From Candidatus Aminicenantota bacterium (lineage in GTDB: Bacteria; Acidobacteriota; UBA6911; RPQK01; JAJDTT01): 30,963 nucleotides of DNA. The stretch covers positions 1 to 30,963 of the forward strand of contig JAPOYZ010000325.1 of NCBI GenBank assembly GCA_026706325.1, written 5' to 3'. How positions within the stretch are numbered: position 1 is the stretch's first letter; every line of letters starts with the position of its first letter. The notes beneath the pieces are model-generated. The model did no database searches. It was not told the DNA's origin and worked only from the letters and a program-made list of their open reading frames with translations. Positions 23,145 through 30,585 of this stretch are shown here, one piece after another. A program made the position numbers and the translations under genes.

Positions 23145-25040
23145 ATGCGCCCGTTCATCAACAATCTGCCGGAGCGGAGTTTCCGGCCCCAAGCGTGGGC
23201 GCTGATGCTGCTGCTGGCGAGCGCGGCCGCTCTGGCGGCGCTGGAGCCGTGGCCCGGGCTCTCTGCCGGTCAGGGCCGCCCTGCCGCTCCCGCGGGAATC
23301 ATTCTGATCACGGTGGACACGCTTCGGGCCGACCGGCTCGAATCCTACGGCTACGCCGGGACTCCGAATCCGGCGGTCAACGCCCTGGCTGAGGACGGCG
23401 TTCTGTTCGAGCAGGTCATCGCCCAGTCGCCGCTCACGCTCCCCTCCCACTGCTCCATCCTGACCGGATCGTTTCCCTACCACACGGGGGTCCGGGACCA
23501 GGCCGGGTTCAGCCTGAAACCGCACCATGTGACCCTGGCTGAGCGGCTGCGTGCCGAGGGCTATGGGACGGCGGCCTTCATTGGCTCCTCGGTTCTCAAC
23601 GCCGGCACGGGGCTCGATCAGGGGTTTGACCTCTACTGGGACCTTCCGGAGCAGGGTCTTCCCGAGCGGCAGGGCGGGGAAGTGATGAGCCGGGCGCTGG
23701 ACTGGCTGACCTCGCAGGGTGACGGCAAGTTCTTCGCCTGGATTCACCTCTTCGATCCCCACGCCCCGTATTCGGCTCCCGAGCCCTTCGGAAACCGTTA
23801 CCGGACTCGCCCCTACGACGGCGAGGTCGCCTACGTCGACTCGCTGGTGGGCGATCTGGTCCGGCATCTGAAACGGTATCGCCTCTACGATCGGACGCTC
23901 CTCGTCTTCACCAGCGATCACGGTGAGAGTCTGGGGGAGCACGGCGAGTCGAGTCACGGCATGTTCCTCTACGACGCCACGGTGCGGATTCCGCTCATCA
24001 TCAAGGCCGCCGGCTCCACCTGGAAGGGTAAGAGGATCCGGGAACAGGTGAGGGGCGTGGATATCGCGCCGACCATCCTCCAATTGGCCGGTTTGCGGGT
24101 GAACGACGAGATCCAGGGAAGGGGTCTCCTCTCCCTGATCCGCGGGCGTTGGAACCAGCCGGAGCTGGCCGCCTACAGCGAGACCTACTATCCGTACTAC
24201 CATTTCCAGTGGAGCCCGCTCTTCTCCATGCGGACCAACGGCTTCAAGTACATCGATGCGCCGAAGCCCGAGCTCTACGACTTGGCAAGCGACGCGGGAG
24301 AGCGGCGGAACATCATCGGGGACCGGCCCTCCATGGCGGCTTACCTGCAGGAGACGTTGGAAGGGGAGTACCAGAAGTTCTCAGCCGGACGCGACGAGCC
24401 TCCCGAGCCGGAGCAGATGGACCGGGCCACCATCGAGCGCCTCAAGAGTCTGGGCTACCTGGGTTTCGCCTCGGGCACGGCGAAGCTCCCGTCCACCGAG
24501 GGACTGGCGGATCCCAAGGACCGGATCGCGCTCTACGAGCTGCTGCAGCAGGCGTTCCAGGATTCCGAGGAAGGCCGGTTCATCGAATCCAACAGCAAGT
24601 TGAGGAAGGTCGTGGCCCAGGAGGAGGGTCTCATCGATGCTCACCTCTACCTGGGCCTGAACTCGGTGCAGATGGGGCAATACGGCGATGCCATCGAGGC
24701 CTTCCGGGCCGTGCTCCGGCGTGACCCGGGCAACCTCATGGCCCTTTACAACCTCTCCCTCTCCTACCTCAACCAAGGCCGCCCCGACGCGGCCGTTCCG
24801 GGTTTGGAACGGACCCTGGAATTGGACCCGGAGGACGTGACGGCCCGGGTCGCCCTGGGAAAGGCTTACCAGTTGGCCGGCCGGCTCGATGACGCCATCG
24901 ATGCACTGGAGAAGGCGGTCGCCCACCGCCCCGACTTTGCCGACGCCCTCGACTTCTTGAGCCAGGCGTATGGCCAGAAAGGATGGACCGCCAAAGCCGA
25001 ATCGGCCCGCCGCCGCGCCGAAGCGGCGCGTAAACGCTGA
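23145..25040 (+). CDS. Alkaline-phosphatase-superfamily (sulfatase-like) hydrolase with C-terminal TPRs
   Basis: This 631-aa protein is likely exported, with N-terminal helix AWALMLLLASAAALAAL. The metal-binding start is ILITVDTLRADRL (D58). The nucleophile region reads PLTLPSHCSILTG, with T98-L-P-S-H. True sulfatases have C/S-x-P-S-R, which becomes formylglycine, so T98 is the probable nucleophile, as in phosphodiesterase- or phosphatase-like members. The second metal site, FTSDHGESLGEHGESSHG, is intact. Residues about 495-625 form at least three TPRs (HLYLGLNSVQMGQYGDAIEA and ALYNLSLSYLNQGRPDAAVP). The natural substrate is unknown; sulfate-ester cleavage should not be assumed. It follows the GWxTD gene by 30 nt and is probably cotranscribed with it. 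Confidence 0.83.
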   Translation: MRPFINNLPERSFRPQAWALMLLLASAAALAALEPWPGLSAGQGRPAAPAGIILITVDTLRADRLESYGYAGTPNPAVNALAEDGVLFEQVIAQSPLTLPSHCSILTGSFPYHTGVRDQAGFSLKPHHVTLAERLRAEGYGTAAFIGSSVLNAGTGLDQGFDLYWDLPEQGLPERQGGEVMSRALDWLTSQGDGKFFAWIHLFDPHAPYSAPEPFGNRYRTRPYDGEVAYVDSLVGDLVRHLKRYRLYDRTLLVFTSDHGESLGEHGESSHGMFLYDATVRIPLIIKAAGSTWKGKRIREQVRGVDIAPTILQLAGLRVNDEIQGRGLLSLIRGRWNQPELAAYSETYYPYYHFQWSPLFSMRTNGFKYIDAPKPELYDLASDAGERRNIIGDRPSMAAYLQETLEGEYQKFSAGRDEPPEPEQMDRATIERLKSLGYLGFASGTAKLPSTEGLADPKDRIALYELLQQAFQDSEEGRFIESNSKLRKVVAQEEGLIDAHLYLGLNSVQMGQYGDAIEAFRAVLRRDPGNLMALYNLSLSYLNQGRPDAAVPGLERTLELDPEDVTARVALGKAYQLAGRLDDAIDALEKAVAHRPDFADALDFLSQAYGQKGWTAKAESARRRAEAARKR

Positions 25041-25097
25041 GCCCTGACAGCGGCAATTCCGCAATCTGATTTTCTCTCGATCCTCATCATCAAGTTC

Positions 25098-25126
25098 TTG
25101 ACCGGCAACCCTCCGGCGGCTACCCT
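25098..25126 (+). promoter_or_regulatory. Candidate promoter for malate dehydrogenase
   Basis: TTGACC (25098-25103), a 17-nt spacer and TACCCT (25121-25126) match the -35 consensus at 5 of 6 positions and the -10 consensus at only 3 of 6. They lie 75 nt before the mdh start, whose Shine-Dalgarno GAGGAGGT lies just upstream. Confidence 0.3.
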
Positions 25127-25200
25127 TTGCGCGTTGAAATCGTGGCCGCGGCCGGTCCGACCGCGAGCTTTCACCCTGTGCATGAGGAGGTAGGAATCGA

Positions 25201-26214
25201 ATGTACCTGACCAACGAGAAAGTCGCCGTTCTGGGCGCCGCCGGCGCCATTGGCTCCAATCTGGTGCAGTCGCTGCTGCAGACCGGGACCGCCAATCGGA
25301 TCTCCATGTACGACCCGCTGGAGGGTCCGCTCAAGGGGTCGGCCGAAGAGATCTACCACTGTTCGTTCCCGGGAGCCCAGGTGACCTGGACCATAGACGA
25401 AGCGGAGGCCCTTGCGGACGCCGCCTACATCATCACCGCGGGAGGCGCTCCCCGCCGCGCCGGCATGACCCGTGAGGACCTGCGCAAGGACAACTGCAAG
25501 ATCGCCAGGAACCTGGGGCAACAGATCAAGCGCCACTGCCCGGCCTGCAAGCTGGCCGTCGTCATCTTCAATCCCGCGGACATCACCGGTCTCACCACGC
25601 TGGTCCACTCGGGGCTGCCGGGATCGGCAGTCTCCACCCTGGCCGCGCTGGACAGCACGCGTCTTCAGAGCGCGCTGGCCCAACATTTCTCCGTCGCCCA
25701 GGACCAGGTGACCGGTTGCGCCACCTACGGTGGCCACGGCGAGCAGATGGCCGTGTTCAAGGGCAGCATCTCCGTCGCCGGGACGCCTCTCGGCGAGATC
25801 CTCGATGGCGCCACCGTCGAGGGGCAGGGCCTGACCCCGGGCCAGTGGACCGATCTGCAGCAGCAGGTCCGCGGGGGCGGCGCCGCCATCATCAAGCTGC
25901 GAGGGCGTTCCTCCTTCCAGTCTCCGGCCCACCTGAGCACCTCCATGCTCCGGGGCCGCCTGGGCGCCGACGAATTCCCGTGGCCCTGCGGCACCTACGT
26001 CAACCGGGGCGAATTCCGCCACATCATGATGGCCATGGACACGCGCTTCGGACCCGACGGCCTGGAGTACTCGATGCCGGAGGGCGATGCCGCGGACATG
26101 GCCGCGCTCAGGAATTCCTACAAGCACCTGGCGAATCTTCGGGACCAGACCATCGCCGACGGCCTTCTACCGCCGTTGGACGAGTGGAAGGACGTGAATC
26201 CGAATTTGGTGTGA
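25201..26214 (+). CDS. mdh: Malate dehydrogenase (Bacteroidetes-like type)
   Basis: This 337-aa TCA-cycle enzyme interconverts malate and oxaloacetate with NAD. The Rossmann motif is VLGAAGAIGSN (10-20). The catalytic loop has APRRAGMTREDL (83-94) with R86 and R91 as likely substrate arginines. FNPADITG (123-130), LAALDSTRL (148-156) and the catalytic histidine in TYGGHGEQMAV (H179) follow. The segments YDPLEGPLKGSAEEI, LDSTRLQS and LRGRSSFQSP closely resemble the slightly longer MDH type common in Bacteroidetes rather than the Acidobacteria/proteobacteria type. It has a strong Shine-Dalgarno (GAGGAGGT). The flank just 8 nt past its stop is a truncated toxin gene, so its 3' border has been rearranged. 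Confidence 0.92.
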   Translation: MYLTNEKVAVLGAAGAIGSNLVQSLLQTGTANRISMYDPLEGPLKGSAEEIYHCSFPGAQVTWTIDEAEALADAAYIITAGGAPRRAGMTREDLRKDNCKIARNLGQQIKRHCPACKLAVVIFNPADITGLTTLVHSGLPGSAVSTLAALDSTRLQSALAQHFSVAQDQVTGCATYGGHGEQMAVFKGSISVAGTPLGEILDGATVEGQGLTPGQWTDLQQQVRGGGAAIIKLRGRSSFQSPAHLSTSMLRGRLGADEFPWPCGTYVNRGEFRHIMMAMDTRFGPDGLEYSMPEGDAADMAALRNSYKHLANLRDQTIADGLLPPLDEWKDVNPNLV

Positions 26215-26221
26215 AGAGTTG

Positions 26222-26296
26222 TCGCCACTGACGCGTCACGCCGTTCGTGTACGGGAACGAAACTTTGACGACGTCACCTTGCTCAGAGGTCTGCAT
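26222..26296 (-). pseudogene. Truncated MazF/PemK-type toxin remnant
   Basis: The ATG at 26296 overlaps the antitoxin's last codons and begins MQTSEQGDVVKVSFPYTNG, followed by VTRQWR. The stretch QGDVVKVSFPYTNG is a recognisable MazF/PemK/Kid-family N-terminus (usually xRGDIVLVPFPFT). Homology stops after about 25 codons, where relatives would continue with PALVV. The frame then runs into unrelated sequence that overlaps the mdh 3' end in antisense. A functional toxin needs about 100 residues or more, so this is a stump left by a deletion. The antitoxin gene just upstream is intact. Confidence 0.6.
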
Positions 26297-26501
26297 AGGC
26301 CTTGGTGTCCGCTTCGGATCGCCATTCCTCGAAGGTACGGAACGGGTCATGCGTGGTGGCGTCCCGCATCGATTTGGTGAGGATTACTTGTCCATCAATG
26401 ATCTCGTACAGGAGCTCGTCCCCGGGCTGCAACCCGAGCAACGTTCGGATCGGAAGCGGGATGGTCGTCTGGGCCTTGGAAGTCAGTTTGCTGATGATCA
26501 T
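26283..26501 (-). CDS. AbrB/MazE-family antitoxin
   Basis: This 72-aa protein with a SpoVT/AbrB swapped-hairpin DNA-binding domain reads IISKLTSKAQTTIPLPIRTL (2-21), then LGLQPGDELLYEIIDGQVIL. A C-terminal tail rich in acidic and aromatic residues (TFEEWRSEADTKAYADL) would bind and neutralise a toxin. The ATG at 26501 with GGAGGT upstream is preferred over an in-frame start at 26543. Its partner, encoded immediately downstream with an overlapping start, is the truncated MazF-like remnant. It is now probably an orphan antitoxin, perhaps kept as a regulator or to block related toxins elsewhere. A 13-bp palindrome 41 nt upstream may be its operator. Confidence 0.78.
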   Translation of the reverse strand: MIISKLTSKAQTTIPLPIRTLLGLQPGDELLYEIIDGQVILTKSMRDATTHDPFRTFEEWRSEADTKAYADL

Positions 26502-26541
26502 GGTACCCACCTCCGTCTGGTCTGCAGGGCTTTCCCATTGC

Positions 26542-26554
26542 AAGGAACTTCCTT
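26542..26554. promoter_or_regulatory. 13-bp palindrome AAGGAACTTCCTT, possible antitoxin operator
   Basis: AAGGAA-C-TTCCTT is a perfect dyad, 41 nt upstream of the AbrB-type antitoxin start. Antitoxins of this class commonly bind palindromes in their own promoters. No clear -10/-35 pair was found beside it, so the role is inferred from position and symmetry. Confidence 0.35.
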
Positions 26555-26642
26555 ACTTGATGTCACCCCTCCACGACATTGCTTCTCACCGCGAACCAGA
26601 CCCATGGCGGAAGAGCGGAGAAGGGAGAGGATCGGAAGTCAC

Positions 26643-28028
26643 TCACCGACCCAACTGCTGGGCTTGCACGTGCCAGGTGACTTGCAGCTCACGTCCACGG
26701 AATGGCCGATCCGTAGCGCCCCGCTGACCGTGGGCAGTACTCCAGCAGCTCGGCCATGGGAATCGTTCCAGTCCGTGTGAGGAAGCGGATGGCAGCGTCG
26801 ACCATGGGTCTCGGTCGTCTTTCCGCCAGAGAACGCCACCAGGCCCCATGCCGGTGTGGAAAGCGAGTTGAACCGTGAAAGGTTCATTGGGTGGAAGCGA
26901 CGGGCCAAGCCAGTAGCTGGGACTGCGGCCGGGAGCTTTGCTCAGAAGGACGGCGACACGGCATTTGCGTCCAAGCAGTCCAATCCAGACCGGCGCCGGC
27001 ACCGGGCAGTCATCCCAACCGCTGAGCAGTGTCTGCGCTTCCCCGTCCCGGGAGGAACCAATGATCCCCGACAAGCACCACGCGATCATGAACTCGCCTG
27101 AGTCGGATCCCTCTATTTCGCAGCGCAGTTTTTGAGGTTCATTGGAAGGACCGAACGGCATCCAACTCTCAGAGGGTGGCAGGTGCGGCGGCCATTCCAA
27201 CCATGCTTTGATTCCGCCTGAGGTATCCAGGACTTGGTAGCGCAGTCCGTCAGAATCGAGTGCGGCCTGAACGCAATGCAGGGTCCCGCGTGTCCTGCCG
27301 GCTCCACCGGTCAATACCTGAAGCACACCTTGATGAACCTGTACGTCGAAGGTCAAAAGGTGACTGCATACATACGCCAACACTCGGTGTCGCACCAATA
27401 CATCCCAGAATTCACGGCCGTCTTCGGGCACGATTCCCAACTCATGGGGGCCGAAATGCCCTTTGACGGAATGGGCAGGATGATGGCCGAACACGAGTCG
27501 GTACCGTGCATCGGCATGGTCCGACAGGGTTTGATCGAGCCACGTGGTTTCCACACGCCCTTCGCCTCCGTGTCCGGACCAGAGGGTGTTGACGAAGACG
27601 AGAAGCAGATCGTCGCGGCGGACGAAATAGGTCAGTCCCTCCTGGCCCGGTGGCCCGTTTCGGGGCAGGTGCGCCAGAGTTTCCCTGAACACGCGCTCAC
27701 TTGCCGGATCGTAGGCCGTATGGTTTCCCGTAGTGTGAAAGAGCGGGATCTTGGTCCTGTCCAGCCAGTGCATTTCCCGCTCGAACCAGTAGCGCCATTG
27801 ATTTCTCAAGGTCTCTTCATCAGTGGAGAGACCGATGACCTCGTCACCCGGAAAGCAGATGAATTGAGGCTGGGGCCGAAGGCGAGCAAGGACGGCGTTC
27901 ACCCTTGCAAAGTTGGCCTCCTCCGGTTCTCCCGCCACGCCGGAGCAGCTGTCCGCATAGCAGACGAACTGATGGCCGGCTCGGTCGCGCGGGGTGAGGG
28001 CGGCGATCGTGGGAGGAAGCAAATCCAC
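26643..28028 (-). CDS. Calcineurin-like metallophosphoesterase with degenerate metal motifs
   Basis: This 461-aa protein retains parts of the metallophosphoesterase core: ICFPGDEVIG (D62), HTTGNHTAY (N102-H103) and LVFGHHPAHS (H182-H183). The first motif, normally D-x-H, reads YADSCSG, and the last, normally C-G-H-x-H, reads VCSHLLTF, where the second histidine is replaced by leucine. At least two metal ligands are therefore changed. The C-terminal half (about 290-461) is a separate unrecognised region rich in tryptophan and serine. No signal peptide is visible. The GTG at 28028 lacks a clear Shine-Dalgarno; an in-frame TTG follows two codons later. The gene's base composition looks slightly less GC-rich than the genes to the left. 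Confidence 0.7.
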   Translation of the reverse strand: MDLLPPTIAALTPRDRAGHQFVCYADSCSGVAGEPEEANFARVNAVLARLRPQPQFICFPGDEVIGLSTDEETLRNQWRYWFEREMHWLDRTKIPLFHTTGNHTAYDPASERVFRETLAHLPRNGPPGQEGLTYFVRRDDLLLVFVNTLWSGHGGEGRVETTWLDQTLSDHADARYRLVFGHHPAHSVKGHFGPHELGIVPEDGREFWDVLVRHRVLAYVCSHLLTFDVQVHQGVLQVLTGGAGRTRGTLHCVQAALDSDGLRYQVLDTSGGIKAWLEWPPHLPPSESWMPFGPSNEPQKLRCEIEGSDSGEFMIAWCLSGIIGSSRDGEAQTLLSGWDDCPVPAPVWIGLLGRKCRVAVLLSKAPGRSPSYWLGPSLPPNEPFTVQLAFHTGMGPGGVLWRKDDRDPWSTLPSASSHGLERFPWPSCWSTAHGQRGATDRPFRGRELQVTWHVQAQQLGR

Positions 28029-28106
28029 AGGGTTATCTCATGGGTTGAGGAACAGTTCGGACGTGGACTCGAAAACGCTCCAGAAACAAGGCGTGAGTGG
28101 TCAGGT

Positions 28107-28484
28107 TCAGTGGACCCGGCCGGGTGAGAAGGCTTTTTCCTCCTCGTACCCATGGGCCAGGACGAAGAAATACGACGGGCTCTGGCCCAGGTCCGACTCG
28201 ATGACCAGTTCGAAGAGGTTCTCCTCGTTGCTCTCACCGGCCACCGCCTGGACGTAGCGAATCTCCTCGGACTTGATGAAGAGTTCTCCCAGCAGGAGCT
28301 TTCCCCGGAGGACCTGAACCAGCAGAGTGCCGTCCGGTTCGCTGGCGAAATGCCAGTGGAGGTCCTCGTCGTCGTAGAGGACGGCGTTCATGGTCCCCGC
28401 CCTCAAGATGCAGTTGGGATGAGCGTTGAGCCATCTCCAGAAAGCGTCGAACGTCATCGTGAAAGGAGCTTCCATGCGGCTCAT
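28107..28484 (-). CDS. Small hypothetical protein, 125 aa
   Basis: This gene is not recognised. The 125-aa product is acidic, cytoplasmic and mixed alpha/beta: FDAFWRWLNAHPNCIL at the start, then beta-like NAVLYDDEDLHWHFASEPDG, LLVQVLRGKLLLGELFIKSE and FELVIESDLGQ. Two methionines (ATG at 28484 and 28475) could begin translation, and neither has a good Shine-Dalgarno. It lies 49 nt downstream of the Nramp-like gene and 78 nt upstream of the phosphoesterase, on the same strand. Its coding character is supported by length, codon usage typical of this window and a typical strand-helix pattern. Confidence 0.55.
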   Translation of the reverse strand: MSRMEAPFTMTFDAFWRWLNAHPNCILRAGTMNAVLYDDEDLHWHFASEPDGTLLVQVLRGKLLLGELFIKSEEIRYVQAVAGESNEENLFELVIESDLGQSPSYFFVLAHGYEEEKAFSPGRVH

Positions 28485-28533
28485 GGTAACAGCCCGCTGC
28501 GGAAGTCGTCACGGCATGCGGCCGGGTCTCCGG

Positions 28534-29778
28534 CTACCGCCGGAAGGCCGCTTCGACGCCCAGATATCCTGCCAGCAGGAAGAAAATGAGGATTGAGGCC
28601 AGCACTGCCGAGGTCCCGGGCCGGTTCCGGTATCGGCTGCCGATCCATCCGGACTTGCCGTTCATGCGCAGCAACGCGGCCGCCAGCATGGGGACGAAGA
28701 GCACTCCGACGATGGCGTAGGTCTTCTGCATCCGGGCGAAACCGACCCAGAGACCCAGCATCGGAATCGTGGCCATGGCGTACATGAAACCCCGGTAGAT
28801 CCGGGAATCCGGATCTACTCGCCGGCGCCGGGCTGTTCCCTTGACGCCCATCAGGGAGGTCAGATCCGTGAACAGGTACGGAATCGCCTGCCAGGCCCCC
28901 AACAGGCTGCTGAAGATGGCTCCCCACGCTCCCAACAGGAACGCCCATCCTCCCGCCGGCCCCAGGGAGTCGGTCAGACGTTCCGCAAGGCGAATCAGCA
29001 GCGTGGCGCCGCCGCCCTGAACCTCGACCTGGCTGCCGATGATCACCATGGCCAAGCCGAACAGGGCGGTTACGACGTAGGCGGCGGCCAGATCGAGACG
29101 GCAGACTTTGAGATCTTTCACGCCGCGCCGCCCCTCCTCCTGGATCCAGTAGCCGTAGCAGAGAATGGTGACCGTACCGCCCACGCCCCCCATGAGGGCC
29201 AGCGTCCATCCCAGTCCCTGCCCGCTCGATTCGGGGATGGCGGGCCACACCAGACCGGCGATGACGTCTCCCCAATCCGGCGCCAGACGGACGGCGGAAA
29301 CCACGACCGTGCAGAACATCAGGCCGATGCAGACCCGCATGACCTTTTCGAAGAGCCGGTAGCCCCCCAGGCGGACCATCAGGACTCCGATCAGGCTCCA
29401 CACGATTCCGTGGACGATCTTGCCCGTGGCCGGATCGGAATGAAGGGGCAGGAGGGCATGGGACGCCACGCCGCAGGCACTCATCAGCGCCGCGGCCACC
29501 AGGAAGCTCCAGACCACCAGGTATCCCAGGAAGAGGTATTGGACGGGGCGGCCCAGGTGATCCACGGCGCCTTCCAGGAGGGTCTGCCCCGTGGCCAGTT
29601 GCCAGCGCGTGATCCCCTCGCTGAGGACGTACTTGAAGAAACTGCCGGCAAGGACGGCCCAGAGGATGGAGACCCCCAGCTTCGATCCGGCGAAACCGGC
29701 GGTGGCCAAGTCTCCGGCGCCCACGCCGGTGGCCGCCACGAGAAGGCCAGGCCCCAAAATGGACAGCGGGTTCTTCAT
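28534..29778 (-). CDS. Nramp-related divalent-metal transporter lacking the DPGN motif
   Basis: This 414-aa inner-membrane protein has about 11 helices and the overall Nramp (MntH/SLC11) pattern. The first helix, which in metal-transporting Nramps carries D-P-G-N, reads GVGAGDLATAGFAG (D23 at the place of the Asn; no Asp or Pro). The helix-6 A-x-M-P-H motif reads LMGGVGGTVTILCYGY, so the methionine and histidine are missing. TRWQLATGQTLLE and GAIFSSLLGAWQAIPYLFTD are conserved family regions. Mn2+/Fe2+ uptake therefore cannot be assumed; Mg2+ or a non-metal solute is possible. Two short dyads and phased repeats upstream could regulate it. Confidence 0.8.
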   Translation of the reverse strand: MKNPLSILGPGLLVAATGVGAGDLATAGFAGSKLGVSILWAVLAGSFFKYVLSEGITRWQLATGQTLLEGAVDHLGRPVQYLFLGYLVVWSFLVAAALMSACGVASHALLPLHSDPATGKIVHGIVWSLIGVLMVRLGGYRLFEKVMRVCIGLMFCTVVVSAVRLAPDWGDVIAGLVWPAIPESSGQGLGWTLALMGGVGGTVTILCYGYWIQEEGRRGVKDLKVCRLDLAAAYVVTALFGLAMVIIGSQVEVQGGGATLLIRLAERLTDSLGPAGGWAFLLGAWGAIFSSLLGAWQAIPYLFTDLTSLMGVKGTARRRRVDPDSRIYRGFMYAMATIPMLGLWVGFARMQKTYAIVGVLFVPMLAAALLRMNGKSGWIGSRYRNRPGTSAVLASILIFFLLAGYLGVEAAFRR

Positions 29779-29789
29779 CTTGTGTCTCT

Positions 29790-29839
29790 CAGTAGTCAGT
29801 TACTGTGAGCGGCTGTTCTGTGGGTCGTCAGACAGTCTG
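29790..29839. promoter_or_regulatory. Two short dyads upstream of the Nramp-like gene
   Basis: CAGTA-GTCAGT-TACTG (29790-29805) begins 12 nt before the Nramp-like start codon, and CAGAC-A-GTCTG (29829-29839) lies 34 nt further away. Both are possible operators for a metal- or nutrient-sensing repressor. Symmetry is seen directly; binding is inferred. Confidence 0.3.
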
Positions 29840-29862
29840 CTACCGGTTGGTGTTTTCAACGG

Positions 29863-29982
29863 TCATTTCCACTTCATTTCACGTTCATTTTTTTGGATCC
29901 ATTTTGTTCAGAGTAGTTTGCAAGCGTAAACTCCACGCTCATTTCCGGCTCATTTCCGGTTCGATTCATCCTCGTTTCCACC
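29863..29982. repeat. 11-bp-phased TCATTT repeat array in the 378-bp intergenic region
   Basis: The gene-free region 29779-30156 is visibly richer in A/T than the rest of the window. TCATTT starts at 29863, 29874 and 29885, then at 29939 and 29950, with exact 11-bp spacing inside each cluster. Degenerate copies continue the phase at 29961 (TCGATT) and 29972 (TCGTTT). The pair CTCATTTCCGG at 29938-29948 and 29949-29959 is an exact tandem repeat. Eleven bp is close to one helical turn, so the motifs face one side of the DNA: a possible cooperative binding array, bent DNA or iteron-like site. No coding potential fits an 11-bp period. Confidence 0.6.
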
Positions 29983-30117
29983 GTTTCTCAAGAATCGATT
30001 TCGCGTTCCGACCAATACTATGGTCGTGACCGGGCGGAGTTGTCAGTACCTCAATGGGACGTTCAGCATCCGAAATGGCCTGCGTCGGATGGGGCCGCCC
30101 GCCCGACGGGGACAAGA

Positions 30118-30136
30118 CTGGCCGGATTCCGGCCAG
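30118..30136 (-). terminator. Hairpin terminator candidate downstream of vapC
   Basis: CTGGCCGG, ATT, CCGGCCAG forms a perfect 8-bp GC-rich stem, 20 nt beyond the vapC stop on the minus strand. On that strand it is followed by TCTTGTCC, which is only weakly T-rich. It could end vapBC transcription or be a stand-alone palindrome. Confidence 0.45.
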
Positions 30137-30156
30137 ACGGCCACAAAACGTTTCTG

Positions 30157-30564
30157 TTATGAAGCACTCAGGTCGAATAGTCGAACGTTAACGTTGTGCC
30201 CCGTCGATCGCGCCAGCTTGCCGTCGCAGGTGACGATCAGTGCGTCAATCATTTCGGCAAGGGCCACGTATGCGGCGTCGTAGGCTGTCAGATGGTCTCT
30301 TAGCCGCCAGATGGCAGAGTACAGGGGAAGATGGCCGTAACGCGTGATGGGTAGATTTGCGAGATCTTGCAAGGCTTGTTCGGATCGCTCGGTCGATAGC
30401 AAGCGTTGGCGGTGGCATCTGCGGACCACGTGCAGCACTTCGACATCGATGAGATGTGGTGCTGCTATGGACTCGCCCGATCCAAAAACCGCCTCTTCAA
30501 TGACAAATCCGGTCGGCGTTCCCATTACCACCTCAACTACTGCCGACGCGTCGATCACCAGCAT
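30157..30564 (-). CDS. vapC: VapC-family PIN-domain toxin
   Basis: This 135-aa endoribonuclease toxin has the PIN-domain acidic residues in order: D5 in VIDASAVV, E42 in LIDVEVLH, D96 in LTAYDAAYVALAE and D114 in VTCDGKLA. They coordinate Mg2+ for cleavage of RNA, typically tRNA or rRNA. Length and motif spacing are normal, so the toxin should be active. The ATG at 30564 begins 21 nt after the antitoxin's stop, and no strong Shine-Dalgarno is evident, which fits low, coupled toxin synthesis. VapB is encoded upstream. Confidence 0.88.
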   Translation of the reverse strand: MLVIDASAVVEVVMGTPTGFVIEEAVFGSGESIAAPHLIDVEVLHVVRRCHRQRLLSTERSEQALQDLANLPITRYGHLPLYSAIWRLRDHLTAYDAAYVALAEMIDALIVTCDGKLARSTGHNVNVRLFDLSAS

Positions 30565-30585
30565 CAGAGGCGACTCATGCGCAGG

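Noticed and set aside
27234..28127. Plus-strand open frame opposite the phosphoesterase
   Set aside because: No recognisable motif; the minus-strand frame has GNH and GHH metallophosphoesterase motifs.
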